A program made the translations under genes and the position numbers. Shown here in pieces: positions 9,945 to 18,439 of a DNA stretch of 64,000 nucleotides; positions within the stretch are counted from its first letter, which is position 1; the number at the start of each line of letters is the position of its first letter. The notes below the pieces were generated by a model that saw only the letters and a program-made list of their open reading frames with translations, made no database searches and was not told where the DNA came from. This DNA is from Pseudomonas sp. B21-048 (GTDB lineage: Bacteria > Pseudomonadota > Gammaproteobacteria > Pseudomonadales > Pseudomonadaceae): the NCBI RefSeq assembly GCF_024748615.1, contig NZ_CP087168.1, positions 2,790,001-2,854,000 of the forward strand, written 5' to 3'.

Positions 9945-11288
9945 TTACAAAATCCGATACAACAACCGCTCGATCCGTACCCGACTCACGCGCTTGAGAA
10001 ACTTGGCCACCCCCGCCGGGTAATCCGGCAGCGTTTCCAGATCCTGATACCGCTCGATGCGGCTGGTGTGCCGGAAAATCTCCGCCAGCTCATTGCCACG
10101 CGGCTCCAGCAACTCCCCTTTCGGATCATCGATCAGCAACGCGTTTTCCAGATCGAGACGAAACGCTCTAGGATTGAGATTGTTGCCGGTCAGCAAGGTA
10201 TAACGCTGATCGATCCACATGCCCTTCAGGTGATAAGTGTTGTCGCCATCCTTCCACAAATGCAGATTCAGCTTGCCACTGTCGATGCTGCGCTGATGGC
10301 GCTTGGCGAAGCGTCGCAGGCTGATTTCGTAAAGGTACGGCAGCGCCGCGATCACTTTGAACGGCTCGCTGGGCGGAATGTAAAAGTCGTTGGCGGTTTT
10401 GTCGCCGACGATGATGTCGATCTTCACGCCACGGGCCAGCGCCCGGTTGATTTCCCGGGTCACCGCCAGCGGCAGGTTGAAGTACGGCGTGCAGATGGTT
10501 AGTTGCTGCTGGGCGCTGGCGATCAACTCGCAAATCACCCGACTCAACGGGTTGTTCTTGCCCACGCCGAGCAAGGGGCTGACTGATAAACCGTCCTTCG
10601 CCGTGCTGCCTGCCGTGGTGTCGTACGCCGCGTGCTTGAGACGGCTGCGCAAATCACCGATATCGTTGCGCAGGCTGCGGGTGGTCGGCAGGTTTGGCAG
10701 GTCGAGGCGATGCACCGCTTTTGAGGCAATCAGACCGTGCTGAATCAGGTGCTGCATCGAATCGGCCAGCGCATGATTCTGCAGCAGGTGATAACGGTCG
10801 AAGCGGTACTTGTCGAATTTGTGCAGGTAAACGTTGTTCAGGCTCGCGCCGCTGTAGAGCACGCAATCGTCGATCACGAAGCCCTTCAAATGCAGCACGC
10901 CGAACAGCTCGCGAGTCTGCACCGGCACGCCGTACACCGGCACCACGCTTTCGTGGGTGCGGGTCGTTTCCTGATACCAGGCCGAGTTGCCCGGCTGCTT
11001 GCCGGCACCGATCAAACCGCGCTGGGCGCGCAGCCAGTCCACGACCACCACCACGTCCAGTTCCGGGCGCGCCAGTTTGGCGGCGTGCAGGGCATCGAGG
11101 ATTTCCTGCCCGGCCTCATCCTGTTGCAGGTACAGCGCGACGATATAGATGCGCTGGGTTGCCTGGGCGATTTGCTCCAGCAGGCAACGACGGAACTCGG
11201 CGGCGCCAGAGAGGATGGTGACGGCATCGGCGGTCAGCGGAAAACTGCGCAGTTTAGGCAGCAGAGAGCGTTTGAAAAGCGACGGCAT
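9945..11288 (-). CDS. pssA: CDP-diacylglycerol-serine O-phosphatidyltransferase (phosphatidylserine synthase)
   Basis: A 447-residue phospholipase-D-superfamily enzyme that makes phosphatidylserine from CDP-diacylglycerol and serine, the committed step to phosphatidylethanolamine. Two HxK catalytic motifs are visible: LHLKGFVIDD and YHLKGMWIDQ, the second followed by TGNNLNPRAFRLDLENA. The segments VALYLQQDEAGQEILDAL, DKTANDFYIPPSEPFK and the C-terminal RVSRVRIERLLYRIL match the E. coli PssA pattern and length (about 450). The frame is open further upstream, but MPSLFKRSLLPK at 11288 fits the family N terminus. It has no close operon partner. Confidence 0.9.
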   Translation of the reverse strand: MPSLFKRSLLPKLRSFPLTADAVTILSGAAEFRRCLLEQIAQATQRIYIVALYLQQDEAGQEILDALHAAKLARPELDVVVVVDWLRAQRGLIGAGKQPGNSAWYQETTRTHESVVPVYGVPVQTRELFGVLHLKGFVIDDCVLYSGASLNNVYLHKFDKYRFDRYHLLQNHALADSMQHLIQHGLIASKAVHRLDLPNLPTTRSLRNDIGDLRSRLKHAAYDTTAGSTAKDGLSVSPLLGVGKNNPLSRVICELIASAQQQLTICTPYFNLPLAVTREINRALARGVKIDIIVGDKTANDFYIPPSEPFKVIAALPYLYEISLRRFAKRHQRSIDSGKLNLHLWKDGDNTYHLKGMWIDQRYTLLTGNNLNPRAFRLDLENALLIDDPKGELLEPRGNELAEIFRHTSRIERYQDLETLPDYPAGVAKFLKRVSRVRIERLLYRIL

Positions 11289-11552
11289 AGGGCTCGCAAA
11301 GGGTCGAATCCGAAGAACCCGAGAGCTTACACCATGGATGGGTTTGGGTCTTGTTACTGTCTGTAATGGCCCTATCGCGAGCAGGCTTGCACCCACGGGG
11401 GAATGCATTTCAAATGTGGGAGCGCCGCTTGTGATGGGTGATCACAGTGCCGCCGATAATGCGCAATGCATGGCGCGAAAGTTATTGGACCTGTAACACT
11501 TTTAATAAGCCCGACAACTTGCTTGAACGTTAATTTGATAGGGAGACTTTAT

Positions 11553-12029
11553 ATGTCTACTGCCGAAGTTCGTCCGCCATTGCCGCCGTTTACCCGTGAA
11601 TCGGCCATCGAAAAAGTTCGCCTGGCCGAAGACGGCTGGAACTCCCGCGACCCGGAACGGGTGTCCCTGGCCTACACCCTGGACACCCAGTGGCGTAACC
11701 GCGCCGAGTTCGCTCACAACCGCGAAGAAGCCAAAGCTTTCCTGACCCGTAAATGGGCCAAGGAATTGGACTACCGGCTGATCAAGGAACTCTGGGCCCA
11801 TGGCGACAACCGTATCGCCGTGCGTTATGCCTACGAATGGCATGACGACTCGGGCAACTGGTTCCGTTCCTATGGCAACGAGAACTGGGAGTTCGACGAG
11901 AACGGCTTGATGTTCAACCGTTACGCCTGCATCAACGACATGCCAATCAAGGAAAGCGACCGCAAGTTCCACTGGCCGCTGGGCCGCCGGCCGGATGATC
12001 ACCCAAGTCTTTCCGACCTCGGTCTGTAA
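11553..12029 (+). CDS. Nuclear transport factor 2-like protein (DUF1348 type)
   Basis: A 158-residue soluble protein starting at ATG with GGGAG at 11541-11545. The sequence reads [20 protein letters not shown] near the N terminus, then [20 protein letters not shown] and a WELR-like second half ([20 protein letters not shown]). This is the SnoaL/NTF2 fold group annotated DUF1348. The biochemical role is not known. It stands alone, followed by a REP pair. Confidence 0.75.
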   Translation: MSTAEVRPPLPPFTRESAIEKVRLAEDGWNSRDPERVSLAYTLDTQWRNRAEFAHNREEAKAFLTRKWAKELDYRLIKELWAHGDNRIAVRYAYEWHDDSGNWFRSYGNENWEFDENGLMFNRYACINDMPIKESDRKFHWPLGRRPDDHPSLSDLGL

Positions 12030-12042
12030 CTTCACCGAAATC

Positions 12043-12138
12043 CACTGTGGGAGCGGGCTTGCCCGCGATGGCGAAGTTACAGACAACTTATTTGTTGAAT
12101 GTGAAACCGTCATCGCGGGCAAGCCCGGCTCCCACAGG
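12043..12138. repeat. REP pair
   Basis: ACTGTGGGAGCGGGCTTGCC at 12043 faces CATCGCGGGCAAGCCCGGCT ending near 12138. It separates the convergent NTF2-like and sfnG genes. The right copy has one extra G in the stem. Confidence 0.9.
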
Positions 12139-12150
12139 GTTTTATGGTGT

Positions 12151-13245
12151 TCAGGCGACCGCAGTCTGATGCCTGATAGCCGCTTTGGCCTCCAGCTCCC
12201 TCACCAACGGCAACACCCGCTTCCCGAAGTATTCCACCTCTTCCTGAAAGTGCAGAAACCCCGCCAGCACCAAATCCACGCCCACTGCTTTCAACGCGAC
12301 GATCCGCTCGGCGATCTGCTGTGGCGTGCCGATCAAATTGGTCTTGAAGCCATCGTTGTACTGCACTAGGTCTTCAAACGTCGATTTGGCCCAGTTGCCC
12401 TCACCCTCGGGCGATGCCCTGCCCGCTTGTTTCGCCGCATTGCCAAAGGCGTTCACGGCTTCGGGGTCGGCCTGATCGATGATCTGCGCCAGCACCGCCC
12501 GTGCTTCTTCTTCGGTGTCGCGAGCGATGACAAAAGCATTCACCCCGACCTTCACCGAATGATTGTTCGCAGCCGCTTTCGTGCGAATGTCGTCGACCTG
12601 GGCCTTGATGCCTTCGGGGGTGTTGCCGTTGGTGAAGTACCAGTCCGAAACCCTCGCCGCCATGTCCCGGGCCGCACGGGAGCTGCCGCCCTGAAAAACT
12701 TCCGGCTGGCCCAGCGGTTTGGGTTTGAGGCTGTAGTTGTCGAAGCGGTAGAAGTCGCCGCGAAAGGTAAAGTTGTCCTGGGTCCAGATGCCCTTCAATG
12801 CGCGAATAAATTCTTCGGAGCGGCGATAACGTTCATCGTGCTCCAGCCAGTGTTCACCGATAGCCTGAAACTCGCCCTTGAACCAGCCGCTGACAATGTT
12901 CACCGCCACCCGGCCGTTGGTGAGTTGACCGATGGTTGCCAGTTGCTTGGCCGCCAGCGCCGGTTGCCATGGCCCCGGCAGGATCGCGGCGATGACTTTC
13001 AATTTTGTGGTGGCAGCCAGCAGCGCATGGCTGAAGGCAACGGATTCATGCTGGAACTCGGCGCCATAACCGGCGGTGAAACGAATCTGGGTCAGGGCAT
13101 ATTCGAACCCCGCCTCTTCGGCCAGTTGCGCCAGTTTGCGGTTGTAGTCGATGCCCCAGTGGGTGCGCTGCTCGATCTTGCTGACCACCAGCCCGCCACT
13201 GACGTTCGGTACCCAGTAGGCAAATTTGACGGCTTGCTGACTCAT
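12151..13245 (-). CDS. sfnG: FMNH2-dependent dimethylsulfone monooxygenase
   Basis: A 364-residue bacterial-luciferase-like flavin monooxygenase. SfnG oxidises dimethylsulfone to methanesulfinate using FMNH2 from a partner reductase, which supplies sulfur under sulfate limitation. The sequence shows KFAYWVPNVSGGLV at the N terminus, TQIRFTAGYGAEFQHESVAF, VNIVSGWFKGEFQAIGEHW and FQGGSSRAARDMAARVSDWY, with the length (about 363) of Pseudomonas SfnG. A sigma-54-type promoter lies 41 nt upstream (13286-13300), in agreement with known control of sfnG by the sigma-54 activator SfnR. The divergent neighbour at 13581 is another sulfur-acquisition-type flavoenzyme. No flavin reductase gene is adjacent. 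Confidence 0.88.
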   Translation of the reverse strand: MSQQAVKFAYWVPNVSGGLVVSKIEQRTHWGIDYNRKLAQLAEEAGFEYALTQIRFTAGYGAEFQHESVAFSHALLAATTKLKVIAAILPGPWQPALAAKQLATIGQLTNGRVAVNIVSGWFKGEFQAIGEHWLEHDERYRRSEEFIRALKGIWTQDNFTFRGDFYRFDNYSLKPKPLGQPEVFQGGSSRAARDMAARVSDWYFTNGNTPEGIKAQVDDIRTKAAANNHSVKVGVNAFVIARDTEEEARAVLAQIIDQADPEAVNAFGNAAKQAGRASPEGEGNWAKSTFEDLVQYNDGFKTNLIGTPQQIAERIVALKAVGVDLVLAGFLHFQEEVEYFGKRVLPLVRELEAKAAIRHQTAVA

Positions 13246-13285
13246 TGGCGTGTCCTCGGGTTTTCAGGGAAGTCCTGAGGCCAGA

Positions 13286-13300
13286 GCAGCAACCGTGCCA
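13286..13300 (-). promoter_or_regulatory. Sigma-54 (-24/-12) promoter of sfnG
   Basis: On the minus strand the sequence reads TGGCACGGTTGCTGC. It has the -24 GG and -12 GC exactly 10 nt apart and a full TGGCAC upstream element; the -12 element is CTGC where consensus is TTGC. It lies 41 nt before the sfnG start. Confidence 0.75.
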
Positions 13301-13326
13301 GCGCTGAATCTTGAGGCGCGCGCGAA

Positions 13327-13421
13327 CTGTGGCGAGGGGGCTTGCCCCCGTTGGGTCGCGTAGCGGCCCCAAAAAAAGGGACTGCTACGCAGTCCAACGG
13401 GGGCAAGCCCCCTCGCCACGG
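13327..13421. repeat. REP-like inverted pair (TGTGGCGAGGGGGCTTGCCCC)
   Basis: CTGTGGCGAGGGGGCTTGCC at 13327 faces GGCAAGCCCCCTCGCCAC at 13421, with an inner pair around GCTACGCAG. It fills part of the 335-bp space between sfnG and the divergent acyl-CoA dehydrogenase-like gene. The remainder of that space holds the sigma-54 site at 13286-13300 and a weak inverted TTGCTG...CAGCAA at about 13443-13470. Confidence 0.85.
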
Positions 13422-13580
13422 GTATGTGATGTGCTGAGGCAATTTGCTGATGCACTGTTGGCACAGCAACAATTCAGGCCACGCCGAAATCCACAACATC
13501 CAATAAATCAGGGTCTGCGAGCTTCGGCATGGACCGTGCAATCCCCTATGGCACTCACTGCCGTTCCAAGGAGCTGTCCC

Positions 13581-14819
13581 ATGACCGAACATCAAGTAAT
13601 CAACCCGCTGTCCATCGGCACTGACTATGAAGCGCTGGCCGCACGTTTTCGGCCAATCTTCCAGCGCATCGCCGCCGGTGCCATTGAGCGCGAACAAAGC
13701 CGCAGCCTGCCTTACGAACCGGTTCAATGGCTCAAGGAGGCTGGCTTCGGCGCGGTGCGGGTGCCGGTTGAATACGGCGGTGGCGGCGCGTCCCTGCCGC
13801 AGTTGTTCGAATTGCTGATCGAACTGGCCGAAGCCGATTCCAACGTGCCCCAGGCGCTGCGCGGGCATTTCGCTTTTGCCGAGGATCGTTTGAACTCACC
13901 GCTGGGGCCAGCTCGGGATGTCTGGTTCAAACGCTTTGTCGAGGGTGACATCGCCGGCAATGCCTGGACCGAAATCGGCAGCGTGGCGATCGGCGATGTG
14001 ATCACCAAGGTCTCGCCCCACGGCGATCAGTGGCGGCTCAACGGCGAGAAGTTCTACAGCACCGGTAGTATTTTCTCTGACTGGATCGACGTCTATGCCC
14101 AGCGCAGCGATACCGGCGGCGACGTGATTGCTGCCGTCCGCACACGCCAATCGGGAATTGTGCAGAGCGATGATTGGGACGGTTTCGGCCAGCGCACCAC
14201 GGGCAGCGGCACCTCGCGATTTATCGATGCCGAAGTGGACGCCGAGAACATCATCGACTTCGCCACCCGCTTCAAATACCAGACGGCGTTTTATCAATTG
14301 GTGCTGTTGGCGACCCTGGCCGGAATTGGCCGCGCCGCATTGCGTGATGTGGCGCATCAGGTGCGCGAGCGTAAACGCATCTATAGCCACGGCAATGCAC
14401 AGCGGGTCAGCGAGGATTCGCAAGTGCAGCAGGTGGTGGGTGAAGTGGCTGCGTGGGTTTATGCGGCCGAAGCCGGTGCCTTGAAAGCTGCGCAACCGGC
14501 ACAGCGGGCTTATCTGGCGCGGTTTTCGGGGGATGAAGCGCTGGAGCGCGCGGCAAATGTGGCAGCGGAGATTGAGTCGGCCAAGGCTCAGGTGGTGGTC
14601 TCGGAATTGATCCAGCGCGCGACCACGGCGCTGTTCAATGCCTTGGGCGCTTCGGATGTTCGTGAAGGCAAATCGCTGGATCGGCATTGGCGCAATGCGC
14701 GGACCGTGTCGTCGCACAATCCGGTGATCTACAAGGCGCGGATTGTCGGGGACTGGGTGATCAACGGGACTGAACCGCCGTTTGTGTGGCAGATCGGTAA
14801 TGGTCCCGCCACCCGGTAA
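13581..14819 (+). CDS. Acyl-CoA dehydrogenase-like flavin monooxygenase (SfnC/DszC type)
   Basis: A 412-residue protein of the acyl-CoA dehydrogenase fold. It starts at ATG with AAGGAG at 13568-13573, although the frame is open upstream. N-terminal LKEAGFGAVRVPVEYGGGGA, central ALRGHFAFAEDRLNSPLGPA and C-terminal GKSLDRHWRNARTVSSHNPV are typical of the DszC/SfnC oxidative-desulfurisation branch. That branch uses reduced flavin and oxygen and lacks the YEG catalytic Glu of true acyl-CoA dehydrogenases. Divergence from sfnG supports a role in organosulfur use. The exact substrate is unknown. Confidence 0.75.
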   Translation: MTEHQVINPLSIGTDYEALAARFRPIFQRIAAGAIEREQSRSLPYEPVQWLKEAGFGAVRVPVEYGGGGASLPQLFELLIELAEADSNVPQALRGHFAFAEDRLNSPLGPARDVWFKRFVEGDIAGNAWTEIGSVAIGDVITKVSPHGDQWRLNGEKFYSTGSIFSDWIDVYAQRSDTGGDVIAAVRTRQSGIVQSDDWDGFGQRTTGSGTSRFIDAEVDAENIIDFATRFKYQTAFYQLVLLATLAGIGRAALRDVAHQVRERKRIYSHGNAQRVSEDSQVQQVVGEVAAWVYAAEAGALKAAQPAQRAYLARFSGDEALERAANVAAEIESAKAQVVVSELIQRATTALFNALGASDVREGKSLDRHWRNARTVSSHNPVIYKARIVGDWVINGTEPPFVWQIGNGPATR

Positions 14820-14820
14820 T

Positions 14821-14930
14821 GATCGTTCCCACGCTCTGCGTGGGAATGCCGCCATGGACGCTCTGCGTCCGCTTCGGATGTGACGCAGAGCGTCACAGGA
14901 TGCATTCCCACGCAGAGCGTGGGAACGATC
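14821..14930. repeat. Compound palindromic repeat (CGTTCCCACG family)
   Basis: The outer arms GATCGTTCCCACGCTCTGCG and CGCAGAGCGTGGGAACGATC are perfect inverses. An inner pair GACGCTCTGCGTC / GACGCAGAGCGTC lies between them. Same family as 8687 and 33616. Confidence 0.9.
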
Positions 14931-15013
14931 GGCTGTAACAGAATAAATTTATGGGTAAGATACCGGCCTTCCTCGCAGCCCTCTTCCTGCGCCCCGCCGA
15001 ATAAGCCCATTCC

Positions 15014-15793
15014 ATGCCTTTCGAACTCAGCGTTGACCTCACTACCCTGGCCGTTCTGGCCTTTGTCGCTTTCATTGCCGGTTTCATCGACGCCATCGCC
15101 GGTGGTGGTGGCCTGTTGACCACTCCGGCGCTGCTGACCGCCGGCCTGCCGCCGCACCTGGTGCTGGGCACCAACAAGCTCAGTTCGACCTTCGGCTCGG
15201 CCACTGCCAGTTTCACTTTCTACCGGCGCAAGCTGTTCCATCCTCGGCAATGGACGCACGCCATTGTCGGCACACTGGTGGGTGCACTCACCGGCGCCGT
15301 GGTCGCTCATTACTTGCCAGCGGAATGGCTGAACAAGATGCTGCCGGTGATCGTTTTCGCCTGCGGCGTGTATCTGTTGTTTGGCGGCACACCAAAGGCC
15401 CCGCTGGACAGCGACGCACCGATCAAGAAAAAGTGGCAATCGACCCAAGGCTTCAGCCTCGGTTTCTACGACGGTGTGGCCGGTCCGGGAACGGGGGCGT
15501 TCTGGACCGTCAGCAGTCTGTTGCTCTACCCCATCGACCTGGTCAAGGCCAGCGGCGTGGCGCGTAGCATGAACTTCGTCAGCAACATCGCGGCGCTGTC
15601 GGTGTTCATCTTTTCCGGGCAGGTGGACTGGATCATCGGCCTGAGCATGGGCCTGTCGGTGATGGTCGGCGCCTTCTTCGGCGCGCGCACCGCCATCAGC
15701 GGCGGTGCGAAATTCATTCGCCCGGTGTTCATCACCGTGGTGCTCGGCTTGACCGTCCGGTTAGCCTGGCAGCACTGGTTCAGCGTGGCCTAA
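15014..15793 (+). CDS. TSUP-family (TauE/SafE/YfcA) membrane permease
   Basis: A 259-residue inner-membrane protein with about eight hydrophobic segments. The two family repeats show in [20 protein letters not shown] and [17 protein letters not shown] in the first half, and [14 protein letters not shown] and [20 protein letters not shown] in the second. TSUP proteins move sulfite, sulfoacetate or other anions, and the nearby sulfur genes make a sulfur substrate plausible. The last 33 nt overlap the 3' end of the convergent nudC gene. Confidence 0.85.
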   Translation: MPFELSVDLTTLAVLAFVAFIAGFIDAIAGGGGLLTTPALLTAGLPPHLVLGTNKLSSTFGSATASFTFYRRKLFHPRQWTHAIVGTLVGALTGAVVAHYLPAEWLNKMLPVIVFACGVYLLFGGTPKAPLDSDAPIKKKWQSTQGFSLGFYDGVAGPGTGAFWTVSSLLLYPIDLVKASGVARSMNFVSNIAALSVFIFSGQVDWIIGLSMGLSVMVGAFFGARTAISGGAKFIRPVFITVVLGLTVRLAWQHWFSVA

Positions 15794-16591
15794 GCGCCGT
15801 GCCACATAGGCGTCGATGAGGTAACGGGCAATCGAGCGAGACGCTGGCAACGGCGGCAGCTCGTGCACGTTGAACCACTGGGCGTCTTCGATCTCGTCTT
15901 CCTGACAGACAATCTCGCCCCCGGCGTACTCGGCGTGAAAACCGAGCATCATCGAATGCGGGAACGGCCAGCACTGACTGCCCATGTACTGGATGTTCTT
16001 GACCTCGATCTGCACCTCTTCGCGGACCTCGCGAATCAGGCAGTCCTCGGCCGACTCACCCGGCTCGGCAAACCCCGCCAACGTGCTGTAGACCCCGGTG
16101 ACAAAACGCGGCGAGCGAGCCAGCAGCACTTCGTCGCCACGGGTCACCAGCACGATCATGCTCGGTGAAATGCGCGGATAGTGGCGTATATCACACGGCT
16201 CACAGTACATCGCCCGCTCACGCGGCACCTGGCTCATCACCTGCCCGCAATTGCCGCAGAAGCGGTGTTCACGGGCCCATGTACCGATTTGCGCGGCATA
16301 GCCGAGCACCTTGTAGACAGTGTGATCGCCCTCGAGCATGAACGCTCGCAGGCCTTTCCAGTTGCAGCCCGGTACTTCGCTGTGACTGCGCAACTCCAGC
16401 AGGTAGACCGGTTCGCCATCCAGGTGACCGATGCCATGCTCGGCGAGAATCGACAGGTCCTGACGCTTGAGCCATTCGCGTGGAAACAGCGCGCCATTGT
16501 CATCGAACAAAAAGCCTTCGGGGCTGCGCGCCACGGCCCAGCCGCCGGGTTGATCGGTGTCCAGTACTGCGGTGGTCCAGCGTGAAGTCAT
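15761..16591 (-). CDS. nudC: NAD+ diphosphatase NudC (also NAD-RNA decapping)
   Basis: A 276-residue Nudix hydrolase that splits NAD(H) into NMN(H) and AMP. The zinc ribbon is seen as CGNCGQ followed by [15 protein letters not shown], the NudC-specific [14 protein letters not shown] follows the catalytic box, and the Nudix box is [21 protein letters not shown]. coli NudC also removes NAD caps from RNA, a property of the family that I infer here. Its 3' end overlaps the TSUP gene by 33 nt, and the crotonase gene ends 6 nt upstream of its start on the same strand, so those two may be cotranscribed. Confidence 0.92.
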   Translation of the reverse strand: MTSRWTTAVLDTDQPGGWAVARSPEGFLFDDNGALFPREWLKRQDLSILAEHGIGHLDGEPVYLLELRSHSEVPGCNWKGLRAFMLEGDHTVYKVLGYAAQIGTWAREHRFCGNCGQVMSQVPRERAMYCEPCDIRHYPRISPSMIVLVTRGDEVLLARSPRFVTGVYSTLAGFAEPGESAEDCLIREVREEVQIEVKNIQYMGSQCWPFPHSMMLGFHAEYAGGEIVCQEDEIEDAQWFNVHELPPLPASRSIARYLIDAYVARRLGHAEPVLPG

Positions 16592-16597
16592 GGTTCA

Positions 16598-17410
16598 TCA
16601 GTCCAGAAATTCGGGTTTCTGTTTGCTCATATGGGCGGCCATGGCCACGCGCAGATCGGTGGATTGCAGCATGGCGGCGTTCCAGGTGGCGACGTATTCG
16701 AGGCCGTCATCGATGCGATGGTCACGCATGTAGCTGATCATCTCTTTGGTGCCGGTGACGGCAATCGGCGACTTGCTGGCGATTTCACGGGCAATGCCCA
16801 TCACGCCTTCAAGCAGGCTGGTGGTGTCGCTGTAGACGCGATTGACCAGGCCGATGGTGCGCGCTTCGTCGGCGCCAAAGGTGCGACCAGTGTAAGCCAG
16901 TTCACGCAGCATGCCGTCACCGATTATCCGTGGCAAGCGTTGCAAAGTGCCCACATCGGCGGCCATGCCGATGTCGATTTCCTTGATGGAAAATTGCGCG
17001 CCCTCGGCGGCGTAACGCATGTCGCAGGCCGAAATCAGGTCGATGGCGCCGCCCAGGCAATAACCCTGAATCGCCGCCAGCACGGGCTTGCGGCAATTGT
17101 CGACGGCATTGAACGAGGCTTGCAGTGCAAGGATCTTGCGCCGCAGCAGGCGCGCGTTGCGACCGACATCCTCGCCCAGTTCATTGGCCACACCGGCCAG
17201 CATCATCAGGTCGATGCCAGAAGAAAAATGCTTGCCGGCGCCACTGAGTACCACCACCCGCACTTCGTCGGTATCGTCGATCCACTGGAAAATCTCGATG
17301 ATCTCGCTCCAGAATGCGGCGTTCATTGAGTTGATTTTTTCCGGGCGGTTGATCTGCACATGGGCAATGTTATCGGCCAGTTCGACGCTGAAGGCGGTGT
17401 ATTGAGACAT
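16598..17410 (-). CDS. Delta3,5-Delta2,4-dienoyl-CoA isomerase-like crotonase
   Basis: A 270-residue crotonase-family protein. It carries HFSSGIDLMML, GYCLGGAIDLISACDMRYA and FSIKEIDIGMAADVGTLQRL, where the Glu and Asp around the last motif match the catalytic acid pair of ECH1 dienoyl-CoA isomerases. Such enzymes shift double bonds during breakdown of unsaturated fatty acids with odd-numbered bonds. The gene is followed 6 nt later by nudC. Generic enoyl-CoA hydratase is the alternative label; the AADVGTLQRLP signature favours the isomerase. Confidence 0.82.
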   Translation of the reverse strand: MSQYTAFSVELADNIAHVQINRPEKINSMNAAFWSEIIEIFQWIDDTDEVRVVVLSGAGKHFSSGIDLMMLAGVANELGEDVGRNARLLRRKILALQASFNAVDNCRKPVLAAIQGYCLGGAIDLISACDMRYAAEGAQFSIKEIDIGMAADVGTLQRLPRIIGDGMLRELAYTGRTFGADEARTIGLVNRVYSDTTSLLEGVMGIAREIASKSPIAVTGTKEMISYMRDHRIDDGLEYVATWNAAMLQSTDLRVAMAAHMSKQKPEFLD

Positions 17411-17533
17411 GGCAGTGATCCTTTACCGGGGCAGAAAATGAGGCCCGAACTATAACAAGGCATCAGTGCCGGCAGTAAGGCAGCGGTTCGGCCAAATGCG
17501 GGACTGCGGCGGTTGTGGTGTCTGGACTGGCCC

Positions 17534-17617
17534 CTTCGCGGGCAAGCCTCGCTCCTACAGGGGAATGAACGTGCGCCCGACACATAACCTGTAGGCGCGA
17601 GGCTTGCCCGCGAAGGC
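17534..17617. repeat. REP pair (TTCGCGGGCAAGCCTCGCTCCTACAG variant)
   Basis: CTTCGCGGGCAAGCCTCGCT at 17534 faces GGCGCGAGGCTTGCCCGCGA near 17617 between the divergent crotonase and pncA genes. One arm has GTAGGCGCGAGG where the pair would predict GTAGGAGCGAGG. Confidence 0.85.
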
Positions 17618-17735
17618 CATACCGCCGATCCAACTGCCTCACTTACACGAACGCAGCCATTTAATAAAACCGACTTAGCGCACCAGCGAAGTTGTCACTA
17701 TGCTTGCACCTGATTTTCCAAGGAGGAACCCCACC

Positions 17736-18365
17736 ATGCCAATCTCTTCACGTGCAGCCTTACTCGTCATCGATGTACAGAACGACTTCATCCCCGGCGG
17801 TCAATTACCGGTGCCAGAAGGCGACCTGATCGTGCCCTTGATCAACCGCCTCGGCCGCGAGTTCAAGCAGGTCATCATCGCCCAGGACTGGCACCCGCCC
17901 GGCCACACCTCGTTCGCTTCCAGCCACCCGGGGCGCAAACCTTACGACGTGATCCAGTTGCCTTACGGTGAGCAGACACTTTGGCCAGAGCATTGCGTGC
18001 GAGCCACACCCGGCGCCGAATTCCATGCGGAACTGGACCTGCCCCACGCCCAATTGATTATTCGCAAGGGCTGTAATCCGGACATCGACAGTTATTCGGC
18101 GTTTCTGGAGGCGGATCGAACCACGACCACTGGCTTGGCCGGGTATCTGAAAGAACGCGGCATCGACACGGTTTACATGGTCGGGCTGGCGCTGGATTTC
18201 TGCGTAATGTTTTCTGCACTGGACGCGCGGGCGGCGGGGTTCAATGCATTTGTAGTGATGGATGCGTGTCGGGCGATTGATCTGGATGGATCGCTGGCGG
18301 CAGCGATTGACCGGATGCAGGTGGCTGGGGTTAGGTTGATTCCATCAACCGAAATACTCGGCTGA
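17736..18365 (+). CDS. pncA: Bifunctional nicotinamidase/pyrazinamidase
   Basis: A 209-residue isochorismatase-fold hydrolase that deamidates nicotinamide to nicotinate for NAD salvage. Catalytic positions are visible: Asp in LLVIDVQNDF, Lys in IIRKGCNP, and Cys in VGLALDFCVMFSA. The metal-binding set is DWHPPGHTSFAS with H after WPEHCV. I start it at ATG 17736, where AAGGAGG at 17720-17726 is well placed, rather than at the ATG 36 nt upstream. With nudC 1.1 kb away the window holds two NAD-turnover genes on opposite strands. Confidence 0.92.
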   Translation: MPISSRAALLVIDVQNDFIPGGQLPVPEGDLIVPLINRLGREFKQVIIAQDWHPPGHTSFASSHPGRKPYDVIQLPYGEQTLWPEHCVRATPGAEFHAELDLPHAQLIIRKGCNPDIDSYSAFLEADRTTTTGLAGYLKERGIDTVYMVGLALDFCVMFSALDARAAGFNAFVVMDACRAIDLDGSLAAAIDRMQVAGVRLIPSTEILG

Positions 18366-18390
18366 ACGCTCAATAATCTGTGACTGGTGA

Positions 18391-18428
18391 TCCCTGTGGC
18401 GTTCCGACAAGCCCCCTCGCCACAGGGA
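18391..18428. repeat. Short REP-like palindrome
   Basis: TCCCTGTGGCG at the left and CGCCACAGGGA at the right form an 11-bp stem around a 16-nt centre. It lies between the convergent pncA and histidine kinase genes and could serve as a terminator for either. Confidence 0.75.
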
Positions 18429-18439
18429 TGTCACAAGAT

